64,000 nucleotides of DNA from Siphonodentalium dalli (Eukaryota; Mollusca; Scaphopoda; Gadilida; Siphonodentaliidae): NCBI GenBank assembly GCA_032622095.1, contig CP136064.1, forward strand, positions 249,395,827-249,459,826, read 5' to 3'. This document shows, one piece after another, positions 47,091-59,610 of the stretch. The notes beneath the pieces are model-generated. The model worked only from the letters and a program-made list of their open reading frames with translations, searched no databases and was not told where the DNA came from. A program made the position numbers and the translations under genes. Numbering within the stretch: the first letter of the stretch is position 1; the number at the start of each line of letters is the position of its first letter.

Positions 47091-47718
47091 CTTCTTCTGA
47101 CTGGTATACTGTACACCAAAGAGGGGCTATGCACTCTATATAACGTTTTAGTCATGCTATTGCTCTATATATTCAATAACCAAACATATAATAGCATTCA
47201 GTATGTTATGAATAATTATGAAACTCTATAAGATATATGACAGCGCAAACGTTATATATGTCGTGACCAAAGGCCATGATAGGCATGCGTGTCGCCAGGG
47301 GAATTAATCGGATATGGAAATCGGTGCCATTAAATACAAGTAAATAAGCGACCGCAGATATCCGATTGACCATTGGCGCCCTGTATAAGACATCGACTGA
47401 CACAAAGATGGCAACGGACGTCGCGTAGAGAAGTACATATATAGGTTGGTTCGCAATACGTATCGTGTAGCAAATGACCGTACATTAATTACTACTGAAT
47501 GGCTCGCAAATCACGACCAGACGCTTACATGCATGTCCACTTTGCTGGCAACGACAATTTATGGGTTGTCCTATTTACGCCGATGGAGACGAACACAGTG
47601 CCATGCTGAATGCGATTTTTCATGACAAAGAGATGCCGACAACAATAAATAATATATTGGTTAATCTATTGACCAGGGAGTCCAGAACCATGTCGGAGAA
47701 GTTTAACTTGTTCACTGT

Positions 47719-48040
47719 ATGACGATAAATTTGAGAATAACAAATCTAATTGGGTTAATCATTCATCATCTTCCGGTAGAGACTGGCGATTGGGCGGGAT
47801 CTTCATATAATGGGAAAAGATGTAAACTATGCAAACGTGATGTTTTGGGGAACGAATTTCATGTTATGTTAGAATGCGAATCTATGAAAGAAGCCAGATA
47901 TTCAAATATAGCAAAAATATTATTATACTTTACCTACCACAGTAAAAATGAGCCAACTCCTCAATAACAGAAACACCGGAGTCATGCGTAAAATATGCAA
48001 AGTTATTAAACAAATAAATTCTCTACATCCAAACACCTGA
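47719..48040 (+). pseudogene. LINE (non-LTR retrotransposon) ORF2 C-terminal tail, frameshifted
   Basis: The frame from 47719 encodes HLPVETGDW, then CKLCKRDVLGNEFHVMLEC, then EARYSNI. This has the Cys-x2-Cys...Glu-Phe-His...Cys pattern that follows the reverse transcriptase domain in many invertebrate LINE ORF2 proteins. The expected C-terminus (SQLLNNRNTGVMRKICKVIK) continues in the +1 frame from 47948 to a TGA at 48038-48040, so at least one frameshift separates the two parts. No reverse transcriptase or endonuclease domain is recognisable upstream. This is a dead 5'-truncated fragment, and the clade cannot be assigned. Confidence 0.6.
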
Positions 48041-49884
48041 TGCACGTGTATATTATCCATAAGATAACCTGACTTTTTGACTTTGATAAACCCTTTCTTT
48101 ACTGAATTGATGCTACCAGCCAGCTAAAAAAGTATTTATTATAAGCTTCCCCATTATATAGTGGGAAATTACCGCAAAATTGCCATAAATATCGTATTAA
48201 TGTCTAGACCGACAGTAAAGATATATTTTTTTTTATTCAAAAATGATATCTTCACTGTCGCTTACTTCCGGTAAAATCGTCGAATAATAGTGAACGAATA
48301 TCAATGCGCGACGGAACTATCTATTATAATAATGTTCTTATTTCGTGATTAGAATGTCATGTTACTATTATTTGATATATTAAATTGGTAGCCGTCCAAA
48401 ATTATATGTCGCTTTTATTGATAATTTGAGGGAACTATTTTCTTCAGCGGAGGACTAATTTCTCGCCATTTAAAAGTGGTTCGTTGGCTATCAGCTGGTG
48501 AGCAACAACAATCAATTTACAACTGAAATTTTGTGTACGGTTTGTTAGAAATTAATTGGAATTACTGAAGGAATATTAATACATTAAACATAATTATCGA
48601 CATGGTTAAAGCATATAATGAATAGAACACTCCCATATTATTTCATTCGTCACGAATGAAATAACTATGGAATTCACTCAAAAAACATCCTCTATATATT
48701 GGAATGGTATATAATATAAATTTATAGGGATGTCAAGGAAATATGAGCAGACGACAGACGTACAAACAGATAATACAAATACAAAAAAAGATTTCAGATA
48801 ACAAGATAAAAAACGGCCGTAAAACCGGCCAACTATTTATTTTAATTTGTTGATTTTATTTTATCAGCATTTCCAACTGGAACTACTCGTCAATGAGTAT
48901 TTAGTACATACGTGATTAACAACAACAACATCTGGGTTCTGCAAGGGTTTATCACCAGTACAGCTCTAGAAGCACCTGGGAATTCCACGATACAGAACAA
49001 TTTCTGTGTGGTTCCCAAAAATATCATGGGGTTCGATGTTGGCCACACGGTATGGGTTTATCTTGTGTTGCTATCGAACAATCAAAGTGAAGACAGCACA
49101 CCGGTGAATCGATAAAAGCATCTACCCGCTCAACCACTCAGCACAATTTATATTTATGAAACATTTGTCGAGCAAATAAAACAAATTCTATGTCCAATTA
49201 AGAGGGTTACTGTACATAGATCAAAACACAGGTTATCTCCCACTCCATTCAAAGGGAAACATGCAACAAAAGAACCAAAACGAGTCAGGTGTGACTACTC
49301 GATACACTGTAGATACACAATAAACCATGTGTAACAGCATGATAATTATGACAATGATAATTATGACAATGCAGCATGTGGAGGCATAAGTGTCTATTTA
49401 TCTTCATTATCACATCGTCATAATTTTCACCAGCATATCTTTGGGAACCCGAGTGTAATTAGTAGTCACCTGAGTCTCAAATTGGTTCTGTTCGGCATTG
49501 GGGTCCGACAACAAATTGTACTGCCCACATACACATGGGTACAATATTAACAATGCCGAATCGATCCGATCAAACTTGTGTAGAATAATATATAGAGGCA
49601 AACAAAGGCAAACAAGACTGTCGGTTACCGGTCGTGGCTTGAGAGGAAGAGAAAACTGCTTAAATGGCACCCAACTATGAGTCAAATTGTCTATAAATTG
49701 TGTTGGAGGTTAATATATATAATATTTAGTTCTCCATACAATGAAGAGTATATATTTACTGAATAAATGAACGATACTAGTAACTTTTAAACAGAACGAG
49801 AACATACAGTATAATACAAATGAGCAAAATCGGTAATATACCCACAAAACACATGTTATATACAAGAATATATACATGTATATA
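48041..49884. other. Gene-free stretch
   Basis: No recognised gene. A perfect short hairpin, TTATTTCATTCGT/ACGAATGAAATAA, lies at 48638-48664. Small open frames at 48912-49115 and 49410-49685 lack domains. Confidence 0.4.
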
Positions 49885-52800
49885 CTAGCAGGGTTACCCG
49901 GCGTTGCCCAGGTTAATGCGATGTGAAACCCTCTGCATGCTGTGGATATTTGTTTGGGAATAGCTCAAAGTGTTTTCATAAATTGTATATTCAAATAGCA
50001 TCACAAAACATGATTATTGCATTCATGGAATATAAGCAGTGATTCACCTTGTCAATTGTCATTTTGATAAGCACGATTAATCCGTTCCATCAATAATGAA
50101 GTATTTATTTACAACTGCGTATACTTTAGACGTTATGATACATGAACATCATAAACACATTAGTTTGCAAAAAATAAAAGATGACAATTGAGTTTTACAT
50201 ATTGAGGTGTATCAATCAATCTAGTGGGTTGGACCAAGATCTTGAGGACACCTGGTTATCATATCTCCATGAAGATACAGATGTTCAAAGAAATTTCCAG
50301 GTGCTCCTCTGTTCATGGTGCTATATATTGGCTAAATATGCTCAGTTTAAACGAAATGTTGCTGCGCACGTATATCAGCTGCACATGCCAGGCACAGAGC
50401 GAGATTTTGAGTTGTTTATGTCAGTCGATGAGTCTGTTCTAAAACCCTTTTCAGATGTCAGTATTGGAGGATCCTGAAAAGTCATGTGCTACTGACTGCG
50501 TTTTATTTTATATTAGAAGAAACTATATTTCACTGCACACTGTGACCAACATTTTTGAACAGGCCCTCCACATCTCTTGACATATTGTAACTTTGTTGTG
50601 GAAACTGTATTGAATAAAACAGACTCAATTGTGTTATAATATATATGCAATCCTCTGACGATTCGAGGTCTCTCAGTTTGCACGAATATATGTATCTCTT
50701 AAATAGAATGATAAATATACGTTTAATGCTTCTTCTATGATAGCTCATTGTGTGCATACCCTGATTGCCGTCCCCATATAAATATGACAGTTGAGAAGAT
50801 ATAATTGTTCAAGTGACTTAAGTTGTCATCATTTGTCGAGATTGTGAAATGTGAACGCCCAAAACTCCTTAAAATGATATCGAGATGGCCTGGGTTACTA
50901 TATATAACTTATAGGTGGATATCTGAGAATAGCAATCTTATCAATGATAGTGCATGTCCTCTCACTATTCGTGACCCAAACGACAACAAATGTGATTTAT
51001 TCGTATATCATTAGAGAAGACGTGTATGAATTTGGTGCAAATTAGTGTTAATATATTTGTATCAACTGTTGCCACATTTGACATATTTAAACCACGTCCA
51101 TTAGACTCATGGATGCATGATTCACTGGAAATGATTATCTCTATATATATACAAATTCGTATCAAATTTAAGGTCCCCATATCTCTCACCCATAGGGCAC
51201 CAATGTGGTGTATCTAAACCACACGATAAGATTCCTCGGATCACTGAGAAGAATATGTATCAATCTGGTGGAAATCGGCGCTAAACATTTTGTTATAATT
51301 TTTTGTGTCCCTCTCACCTCTATAGACCACTAACTCGAGTGGCCCATTGTGACATCCTTAAACCACACAATTACACTACGGATATCATGAAGATGATTGT
51401 TTATAAGTTTGGTGATAATCGGCGACTAAACAATTTTTTTTATCAACTTTTGTGCCCACCCCCTCTCCATCTCTCACCCAAACAGCACCACTATGGCGTC
51501 TTTAAATCACACGATTACATTCCTCGTATCATGGATAAGAATGTGTATCAATTTGGTGGAAATTGGCGCTAAAAAGTGCGCATCAATTTTGGTGCCCCTC
51601 TCCCTTTCAATGCACCCCTGACTCGAATGAGGCCACATTTGACAGATATCTATATATATACAAATTCGTATCAAATTTAAGGTCCCCATATCTCTCACCC
51701 ATAGGGCACCAATGTGGTGTATCTAAACCACACGATAAGATTCCTCGGATCACTGAGAAGAATATGTATCAATCTGGTGGAAATCGGCGCTAAACATTTT
51801 GTTATAATTTTTTGTGTCCCTCTCACCTCTATAGACCACTAACTCGAATGGCCCATTGTGACATCCTTAAACCACACAATTACACTACGGATATCATGAA
51901 GATGATTGTTTATAGGTTTGGTGATAATCGGCGACTAAACATTTTTTTTTTATCAACTTTTGTGCCCACCACCTCTCCATCTCTCACCCAAACACAACCA
52001 CTATGGCGTCTTTAAATCACACGATTACATTCCTCGTACCATGGATAAGAATGTGTATCAATTTGGTGGAAATTGGCGCTAAAAAGTGTGCATCAATTTT
52101 GGTGCCCCTCTCCCTTTCAATGCACCCCTGACTCGAATGAGGCCACATTTGACAGATTTAAGCCGCACCATTAGACTCCTCATACCATGGGGATGATTTT
52201 ATATAAGTGTGGTGGCAATCAGCGACTAAACCAATTATTATCAAATTTAGTGCCCACCCCCCCAATGAAGAAGAATGTATATCAATATGGTGGAAATCGG
52301 CACTAAAATTAGTTTTATCAATTTTGGTGCCCCTTTCCCCTTCCGTTCATCCCTGACTCAAATGACACCACTTTTGACATATTTAAACCACACCGTTAGC
52401 TTCTTCATAACATGGGGATGATTATATGTAGGTTTCGTGGCAATCGGCGACAAAAAAATTCTGCCCCTCCCCATTTTCTGCCCCTGGCAACAACGGCGTC
52501 ACTTTAGAAATTATCTCCCCGACCATTATCTTTCTCGTAATAAGTTACCCCTAGTAGACCCCTTTGGTATCTTCTAGATGCTAAAATTAGTTTTATCAAA
52601 TTTGGCGCCCCTCTCCCCTTCTGTGCATCGCTGACTCGAACAACGCCATTTTTGACATATTTAAATCACACCGTTAGATTCTTCATATCATGGGGATGAT
52701 TATATGTAAGTTTCGTGGCAATCGGCGACAAAAAAATTCTGCCCCTCCCCCTTTTCTGCCCCTGACAACAACGGCGTCACTTTAGAAAATTCTAACCCCG

Positions 52801-52922
52801 ACCATTATCTTTCTCGTAAAAAGTTACCCCTAGTAGACCCATTTAATATCATCTAGATGGTCCCCTGTGAATTTCTATAGAACACAGACAGACAGACAGA
52901 CATTCGCAACAATATATATAGA
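49885..52922 (-). mobile_element. Family 3 Helitron, ~3.04 kb, non-autonomous
   Basis: Minus strand: 5' TCTATATATATTGTTGCGAA with a GACA microsatellite (52888-52901), preceded by A; 3' hairpin ACCTGGGCAACGCCGGGT, AACCCTG, CTAG, followed by T. The interior is mostly tandem, decayed monomers of about 165 bp with AAACCACAC, GATGATT and TTTGGTGG(A)AATCGGCG(A). There is no Rep/helicase frame. A poly-monomer Helitron with the same plan as family 1 but unrelated monomer sequence. Confidence 0.75.
51140..52140. repeat. 509-bp tandem duplication inside the family 3 Helitron
   Basis: The block starting ATATATACAAATTCGTATCA and running through three monomers is repeated after about 509 bp with few changes (51303 matches 51812). 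It is a later duplication of three monomers. Confidence 0.8.
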
Positions 52923-53362
52923 TACATGGAATAGGATGGTCGGACACCAGCCACAAGAGAAAGGGGAAAGAGAGAGACAAAATGGATCCAATATAAAGAA
53001 GAGCGAGAGAGCCAAATAGACATTATTTCTTTCTAAAAAAAACTATCACAATATCGGATCCAAAGAGTAGGTCGTTCGCGATCATAGATCTTGGTTCTTC
53101 GTGAGAATGGCGCAGAGAATCAATTGGTTCTACATATTATTTTAGCGTTTCATACGTAGCAATAACTAAATAGTTCAGATGTATATGTCAATCAGGCGGA
53201 TTTTCGTCGAACCTCTTAAAAATGGTATGTATAAATTTGCAAAGAAGCCGTATTTGACATGTGTTTTGTACTTTGAGAAGTTCATCCATTGTAATGTTTG
53301 GTCTGGTCAGGTATTCTTTGGTATATGACACTTTCTCTCGCGGCGCAAGTGCTTCACACTCA

Positions 53363-53453
53363 AAGAAGTAATGGAATTCGTCTCCTAGTCTAGTATCGGT
53401 ACATAGTGCTCATGTTCGTTCCCTTAGATCTGTACCATTCCAGCTACCGGTTT
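53363..53453 (+). repeat. ~90-bp direct repeat, left
   Basis: TAATGGAATTCGTCTCCTAG through CCAGCTACCGGTTT recurs at 53833-53923, on the far side of the palindrome-ended element, with two or three differences. Confidence 0.85.
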
Positions 53454-53832
53454 TTTACCCTGTGCCAATGCATTCTCTTATATATGCGAGTCGACCATAG
53501 GTCGCCTCGTATATATAAGAGAATGCATTGGCCTAACAATTTTTTATAATTTTTTTTAAATAAATGTATTCTTACAATTTTTAGGACATAAAATAAAAAA
53601 TATCCATTACCCTGCAGGGAGCCCCACACATATATAGAAGCATATAGAAGAGTGTCGTCTGCTCATGTTTGTCTGGGGCTCTGTATGGGTGAAATTATAA
53701 AATTGTTAAAGAATACAAGAACGAATTATTAAAATTGTAAAAAAAAATTAGGCCAATGCATTCTCTTATATATGCAAGGCGACCTATGGTCGACTCGCAT
53801 ATATAAGAGAATGCATTGGCACAGGGTAAAAA
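53454..53832. mobile_element. Palindrome-ended element, copy 1
   Basis: Each end is a ~72-bp near-perfect palindrome (53462-53533 and 53751-53822) with GTGCCAATGCATTCTC, TATATGCGAGTCGACC and its complement. The ends are also inverted copies of each other, bounded by TTTTTTACCCT and its complement. The ~215-bp centre contains GGGAGCCCCACAC and TGGGGCTCTG, inverted relative to copy 3. No coding. Confidence 0.85.
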
Positions 53833-53923
53833 AAGAGGTAATGGAATTCGTCTCCTAGTCTAGTATCGGTACATAGTGCTCATGTTAGTTCCCTTAGATC
53901 TGTACCATTCCAGCTACCGGTTT
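53833..53923 (+). repeat. ~90-bp direct repeat, right
   Basis: Second copy of 53363-53453. Far longer than any normal transposon target duplication. Confidence 0.85.
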
Positions 53924-54280
53924 CCACTGGCAGATGGTGATTTCATGTTCTAAATTTACAAAAAATAGTTCTATTAAATTAATTTGGAGTATCTATATAG
54001 CCTTCATATATATAGCCTTCATATGAGATATCATGTTTGAATATCTGATTTATTTTTGCAGATCTGCTTCCCAGTTCGATCGGAATTGGCTAATCAGTAT
54101 ATTTCACGTAACTCTGTAAGTAGTCTACATTTCTCGCTATGCTGCTAACTGATATGATTTGAGTCGTCGGATAACGAATAGCGGAACCGAACAAGTGTAT
54201 CACACAGAGTATCCCGCAAAGTGGCTTTCTGCTGAGGTGTTTTTAATTTACTGAGGTGGCTTAATTCGAAAGATGTCTTA

Positions 54281-54680
54281 GGGTACGTTCATACGATGGC
54301 AAGTTTGCACGGTATGCTTTTGCAGGTATTTCATCATAGAAAACCACAAGGTGCCAGAATATGAACGGAAACATGCATATAACATGCATCTTTACCAAAG
54401 CTAACCAAAGCTGTGGTTCCTCTTGTAACGGTGCTACTGGAATTTACCTTCAAATACCTGTATGATTTATTCTTGCGAGGTAATTGCATGCTATTTACAG
54501 GCAAATTCCGGTAGCATGGCTACAGGTGGAACTACAGTGATTTTACTTCGCATGTAGTTAGCTGTGGTACAGATGCATGTTATATACTTGTTTCCATTCA
54601 TATTCTGGCACCATATCGTTTTCTACGACAAAATGCCTGCAAACCATACCGTGCAAACTTGCCAGTGTATGAACGTACCC
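54281..54680. mobile_element. 400-bp PIF/Harbinger-like foldback MITE
   Basis: TTA flanks both ends. The terminal repeats GGGTACGTTCATAC...GTATGAACGTACCC extend inwards over nearly the whole element (GCAAGTTTGCACGGTATG mirrors the right arm). A TTA target duplication and G-rich tip fit the PIF/Harbinger superfamily. No coding. Confidence 0.75.
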
Positions 54681-54683
54681 TTA

Positions 54684-55690
54684 ATCCTGCCTGTGGTGAC
54701 TGAACAAAACATGTTGCATGTTGATAATTCTATTTCGTCATAGAAAAATAAAACTAACAAATGCTATGTAGATACTGACAGCATGGCATTTATTTGTTGT
54801 ATTGTATCTGATTTGTATCTGATCTGTACTAAAATTTGTACAACTTCGAATCATTCTTACTAGATCTTCACGACATACCAACATAGATTCCATTTACGCC
54901 TCCTATGTTTTTTTTTCTTCAAGTGCGACAAGTTATTGCTTACCTAAGGTTATAACTCACTACGTCATACCAATCACAGTCGGTCGCATGTATTGTTAGC
55001 ATTTCCTGATACAAGTTGACTCTTATAACCAAGCATTCTGAGCTACAGTGAAGTACATCATATAATAACAAAGAAATATATTCCCCGCGTTATTTTTTTC
55101 AACTTCACAGGGTTCCCTGTCGAAATTCAGTGCTATAATGTCGTAACCCACATTTTCAACTTTCCGAGAAAATGAAGGTTGAAGTTTTCAGACAACATTT
55201 TTCCTAATATTGACAAAGCATGACGTATTGTTGTATTTATCCCAATGAAAACTGACATTAGCTGTCCATTGAACCACAATTTTTTTCTGTTTACTCCCTC
55301 GTTTTCTTTTAAAAAGCAAAAAGTTGTTTGGAGATACGACCTTTTGCGTACACCAACGACGATTGGTTTCCGTGCTATAAGGATGTTGTGCCAATAAATA
55401 CAGATTAAGCTAAATATGGTGTCAATCGCATTTGTCTATGAACTAAAAAGTGCCTATTCTACATTATGAATATTCACTCATGTACATCATCATACAGAAA
55501 TTTGTGGAACAATCACAAAATTTAAATCACCAAATGATCACGTGACTAACATGGAGATACGACCTTATAGCACACAGTCGAGAATTTACAAACACAAAAC
55601 AAAAGTCACGTGGACAACCTGATTGGCTGCTGTTGAACATATGGGTGTAAACAAATTGGGACAAATTTTTTTTATTTTTTTAGGTTTGGC
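54684..55690. other. Gene-free stretch
   Basis: No recognised gene or repeat. GGAGATACGACCTT occurs twice (about 55330 and 55552). Confidence 0.4.
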
Positions 55691-55691
55691 A

Positions 55692-55711
55692 GGGGGGGGG
55701 GGGGGGGGGGG
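55692..55711 (+). repeat. Poly(dG) of 20 bases
   Basis: Followed by TCCGGCACGTATGTCGGGGT. G/C-run-flanked segments of the same type lie at 56099-56250 (13 C at 56234-56246). Confidence 0.85.
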
Positions 55712-56340
55712 TGAACAAAATTTTTCCGGCACGTATGTCGGGGTGGGTGGGTGATCAAAGCCACCAACAAGCAATTTTATCCGCAACTAAAAAAAAAAAT
55801 TCCTGCTTGTTTTTTTAGTGTTTGGCAATGAGTTGGGCTTCAAAACCACTTTGAATGAGAGAAATAATGTAATTCTAACTGGTAAACTGACTGCAGGCAG
55901 TTATCGTGTTGTATTTTGTTGCAAATTTTGAAATCCAAGATGGCCGCTGGCAGCCATGTTTTTTTGGCCGCTTGACCTAAAAATGACTCATTCCTATTTA
56001 CATGTCCATGTTAACATCCATGATAAATAGTATGCACATAAATTCATATACAGCTGTTTACAGTGAATTTTCCCCCGCAAATCTCTGTTTTAGTGTTAAA
56101 AGGGGGGTGGGTATAAAAAAAATGGTCGGAAAAAACTGCCGAAAACGGAAAAAAATTTGGCGGTGGGGGTGGGTGGGTACAAAAAAAGATCGAAAGGGAA
56201 AAAATGCCATACGTGCCTGAATTTTTTTTCCGACCCCCCCCCCCCTGGGTTTGGGGGTGGTGGGTCCTCGAAAATGCCAGATGCAAACAAAACGGCATAC
56301 CTTCCTGCAAATGTTTTACTACCCCCCCCTGCCAGATTCT

Positions 56341-56680
56341 CAAATTATAAGTTAACAAGGGCCATCACTGCGGTAAAGATGCGCGAACCGAACCTAAATT
56401 CGAACTTAATCTGTATATTCGTATATGTTATCCACGTACGCCATTTTAAAACAATCAGATAATCATAACTAAAGCTATCACCCGGAAACCAAAATCATCG
56501 TCAAATTATAAGTCTACAAGGACCATAACTCAGATAAATATAGGCGGACGGGACCAAAATGTATTTCCATACGGGAAATTCATATACATGTACCAAATTT
56601 GAAAACAATCGGATAGCAAAAACTAAAGTTATCACACGGAAACCAAAATAATCAGCATTTTCTAAGCTGAAAGACGCTTT
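56341..56680. repeat. ~163-bp core-repeat remnant
   Basis: Two copies of CAAATTATAAGT...ACAAGG(A/G)CCAT...ACTAAAG(C/T)TATCAC(C/A)CGGAAACC. The ACCAAATTTGAAAACAATCGG element in the second resembles core repeats widely scattered in marine invertebrate genomes (recognised by pattern). Confidence 0.65.
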
Positions 56681-56706
56681 CGAGGCTATTAACATTGCTT
56701 CAATAT

Positions 56707-57071
56707 TTAACCCTTTACCCAACAGAACGCCCAGAAACGCCCTAACAGCCTAAATTATCTTCGGTCTGTCTCAATAAAACCATGGAAATATGGGTATCAT
56801 TGGAACCGGCTCATTGAGCACATTGTGATAGTTACAGTTATGCCCTGTGCCAATGCATTCTCTTATATATGCGAGTCGACCATAGGTCGCCTCGCATATA
56901 TAAGAGAATGCATTGGCCTAAAAAAAACTTTTTTTTAACACTTTTTACCATTTTTTCTTTAATATGTGTTAAGCCAATGCATTCTCTTATATATGCGAGG
57001 CGACCTATGGTCGACTCGCATATATAAGAGAATGCATTGGCACAGGGCCGTTCTGTTGGGTAAAGGGTTAA
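56707..57071. mobile_element. piggyBac-type MITE
   Basis: TTAA-CCCTTTACCCAACAGAACG at the left and CGTTCTGTTGGGTAAAGGG-TTAA at the right: 19-bp inverted repeats with the TTAA target and CCCTTT tip typical of piggyBac elements. The right half is occupied by palindrome-ended element copy 2. Confidence 0.8.
56843..57047. mobile_element. Palindrome-ended element, copy 2
   Basis: Same ~72-bp palindromic ends as copy 1 with a short AT-rich centre (about 56922-56970), bounded by CCCTGTGCC and its complement. It sits directly beside the right inverted repeat of the piggyBac-type MITE. Confidence 0.85.
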
Positions 57072-57625
57072 GTTATAATGGTTTCCGTTGCACTGTTTGA
57101 TTTATTGTAAACACCGTTCTTTCTCGGAAATGGCCAACACAAATCACTGTTTGGTTTCCGCTCAAATCTTGCTCCTTTTTAAATCTAACGACGGTAAATT
57201 TAACAATATGCATACACACACCTGGGAATATTGAACATCTTGGAAATAAGTTATACGATCGTTTTAAACGATTTGTTGTAATGCATTCAGTCAGCTATCG
57301 CTGATAACCTAGGCCAAACGTTAGTTTGAATGGACTCTGTGCCACTTGTTCTTCAAATATATCCCAATCTTATCGATTCTTGGGTTGGAAGTCGTGTATG
57401 TATAACCTACTTTCATATCCAATCAGATGACAACAATTAAATGGTGTGTAAATTTGTGAAAGTATAAGTTGAGTTGGTTGATGCGCGTATTCATATCCAC
57501 AGACGTACTGTACGAAATGGTGCAACTAATAATGATGGTGGTCTGTTTCCTGTTGATGATATCTCTCTCTATGTCTGATTTGCTGTCACCACACACACGT
57601 GAGTACGGAGGGTGTCATCCCTATC

Positions 57626-58086
57626 ATATGTGACCCGCCATATCAAATCCAGTCGTAAGTCGGGATTTTTTTTTACCCTGTGCCAATGAATTCTCTTATA
57701 TATGCGAGTCGACAATGGGTCGCCTCGCATATATAAGAGAATGCATTAGCCTAACAATTTAAATATTGTTTTCTCATATTCTTTAACAATTTTATAATTT
57801 CACCCATACAGAGCCCCAGACAAACATGAGCAGACGACACTCTTATATATGTTTCTATATATGTGTGGGGCTCCCTGCATGGTAATGGATGTTTTTTTTA
57901 TTTTATGTCCTAAAAATTGTTAGAGACATTTATTTGAAAAAAAATGATAAAAAATTGTTAGGCCAATGCATTCTCTTATATATGCGAGGCGACCTATGAT
58001 CGACTCGCATATATCAGAGAATGCATTGGCACAGGGTAAAAAAAAATCCCGACTTACGACTGGATTTGATATGGCGGGTCACATAT
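57626..58086. mobile_element. MITE with ATATGTGACCCGCC termini, host of copy 3
   Basis: ATATGTGACCCGCCATATCA at the left continues through CCAGTCGTAAGTCGGGA and an oligo-T run. The exact mirror lies at the right end (58038-58086). The entire centre is the palindrome-ended element. Confidence 0.8.
57674..58037. mobile_element. Palindrome-ended element, copy 3
   Basis: Palindromic ends as in copy 1. The ~215-bp centre is homologous to copy 1 but inverted (TGGGGCTCCCTG on the right side). Confidence 0.85.
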
Positions 58087-59527
58087 TAATCCTGAATACC
58101 ACTGACTGGATTGGTATGTTTCACACACAGACACTCGCAAATTGCAGGTAACGAGTCAAAACATAGTGTGACATGCGCTTAGCATGGCACAAAGTCGGCA
58201 ATCTGCAACTGATGATGAACTTATCCAAACATTCTGTCATCTTTTTATCTTATTGGGAGTAGTTTCCAAAAATTTCTTAATCCTACTTTTGGCATTAAAT
58301 GGAATCTTGTTTTTGTGGGATACGTTCTAAAACTAATTTCAAAATTCCATTAAACCACTCCAGGATCCAGCTTCCACATCACAATTCATGCCATTAGAAC
58401 GATGAGTAACTTGCAAGAAATTGGGACCTTGGTCATCATAATATTCAGCCTCGAATCTACTTGAATATGTCTAGCAGACATCCTCCCCAACTTTTGACAT
58501 CCATAAATTGATGTTCCACCTTCATTATGTGGGGAAATTATATGACGGATAGGTTGTACGCCATTATTTCTTTCACTATTCTTATGATGACAACCGGCAA
58601 GACTGCATGGTCCGTCAGTCAGTGCTCCATTCTTACTTGTTATTGTCTTTCTGGAGGGCTAGGTGTGATTTTCGATGACCCGGGCAGATGTGTTACCCTG
58701 TTGAATTTTTTGAATTTGTTTAATCTCAATAAAACGGTACATAATACAGTATTTGAGATAAAATATCAAAACAAGTATACATGTGAAATTAATATTTACA
58801 AGTGATCAAGCAAATTACATATATACAAGAAACGCAACCAATTCTCGCCATTAACATTCGGCAATTATTATCATGTATTCGCCCTATACGATGCGACGGA
58901 GTCGGTTTAATGGGCCCTTCTTAGCAAATGGCTAAACAGATAATCCCTAAAATATAGTCATATGGAACAAATATATAGTTTAACAGACGTGTCTTCAATC
59001 AGTATTTGTAGTGTTCTAAAAATAGTAGAATTTCTGTCCCAGTTCTTGGTAGTGAGAGCAATAATATATTTCTTATAATGATATGCCATTAGAACTCTCT
59101 GGATAATAAATATTATTTTATATATGTATATTCTTATCAGTTAGTGTAGAGTGTTCACGTGCGATATGCAATTCATAAGGGGTCAGTCGTTGATTCACAT
59201 AACGATTTTCATATAGTCCAAGATCACATGCGCAATTGATATAGTAAAGAAATGTAATTGATTCAATTAAATACTGTTCGTATACATTTAATAATCAAAT
59301 AATTAATTAAATTAATACCGAGTATACGGCATACTAAAACTTCAGATCGGGGGGAGTGGTATTCGGACGAGTTGCATGGGCATTTGCTTTGTCGGCGAAA
59401 ATCTTGCAGTTACTGTCCTGAACAGTGGCAAATTAAGTAGCCCGCCCCCACCAACACAAAGAACAAATGTAATCCAGACCGTTTTACAGCGCATACAACA
59501 ACTAACATATATTTAAAGTAAATAGCA
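58087..59527. other. Gene-free AT-rich stretch
   Basis: No recognised gene. A 92-codon frame at 58527-58805 has no domain. Confidence 0.4.
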
Positions 59528-59610
59528 AGTTTGCGATTTCAAACCGGTACGGGTACGAGTACGCGTACGTGTAGCTACCCGTACCGGTACACTTTTTGAA
59601 ATCGCAAACT
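59528..59610. repeat. Imperfect hairpin rich in GGTACGGGTACG
   Basis: AGTTTGCGATTTCAAA is mirrored by TTTTGAAATCGCAAACT. Between them CCGGTACGGGTACGAGTACG and TACCCGTACCGGTA pair. An 83-bp hairpin with no coding. Confidence 0.8.

Noticed and set aside
55586-56462. Proline- and glycine-rich frames around poly-G and poly-C runs
   Set aside because: They are translations of homopolymer-rich DNA.
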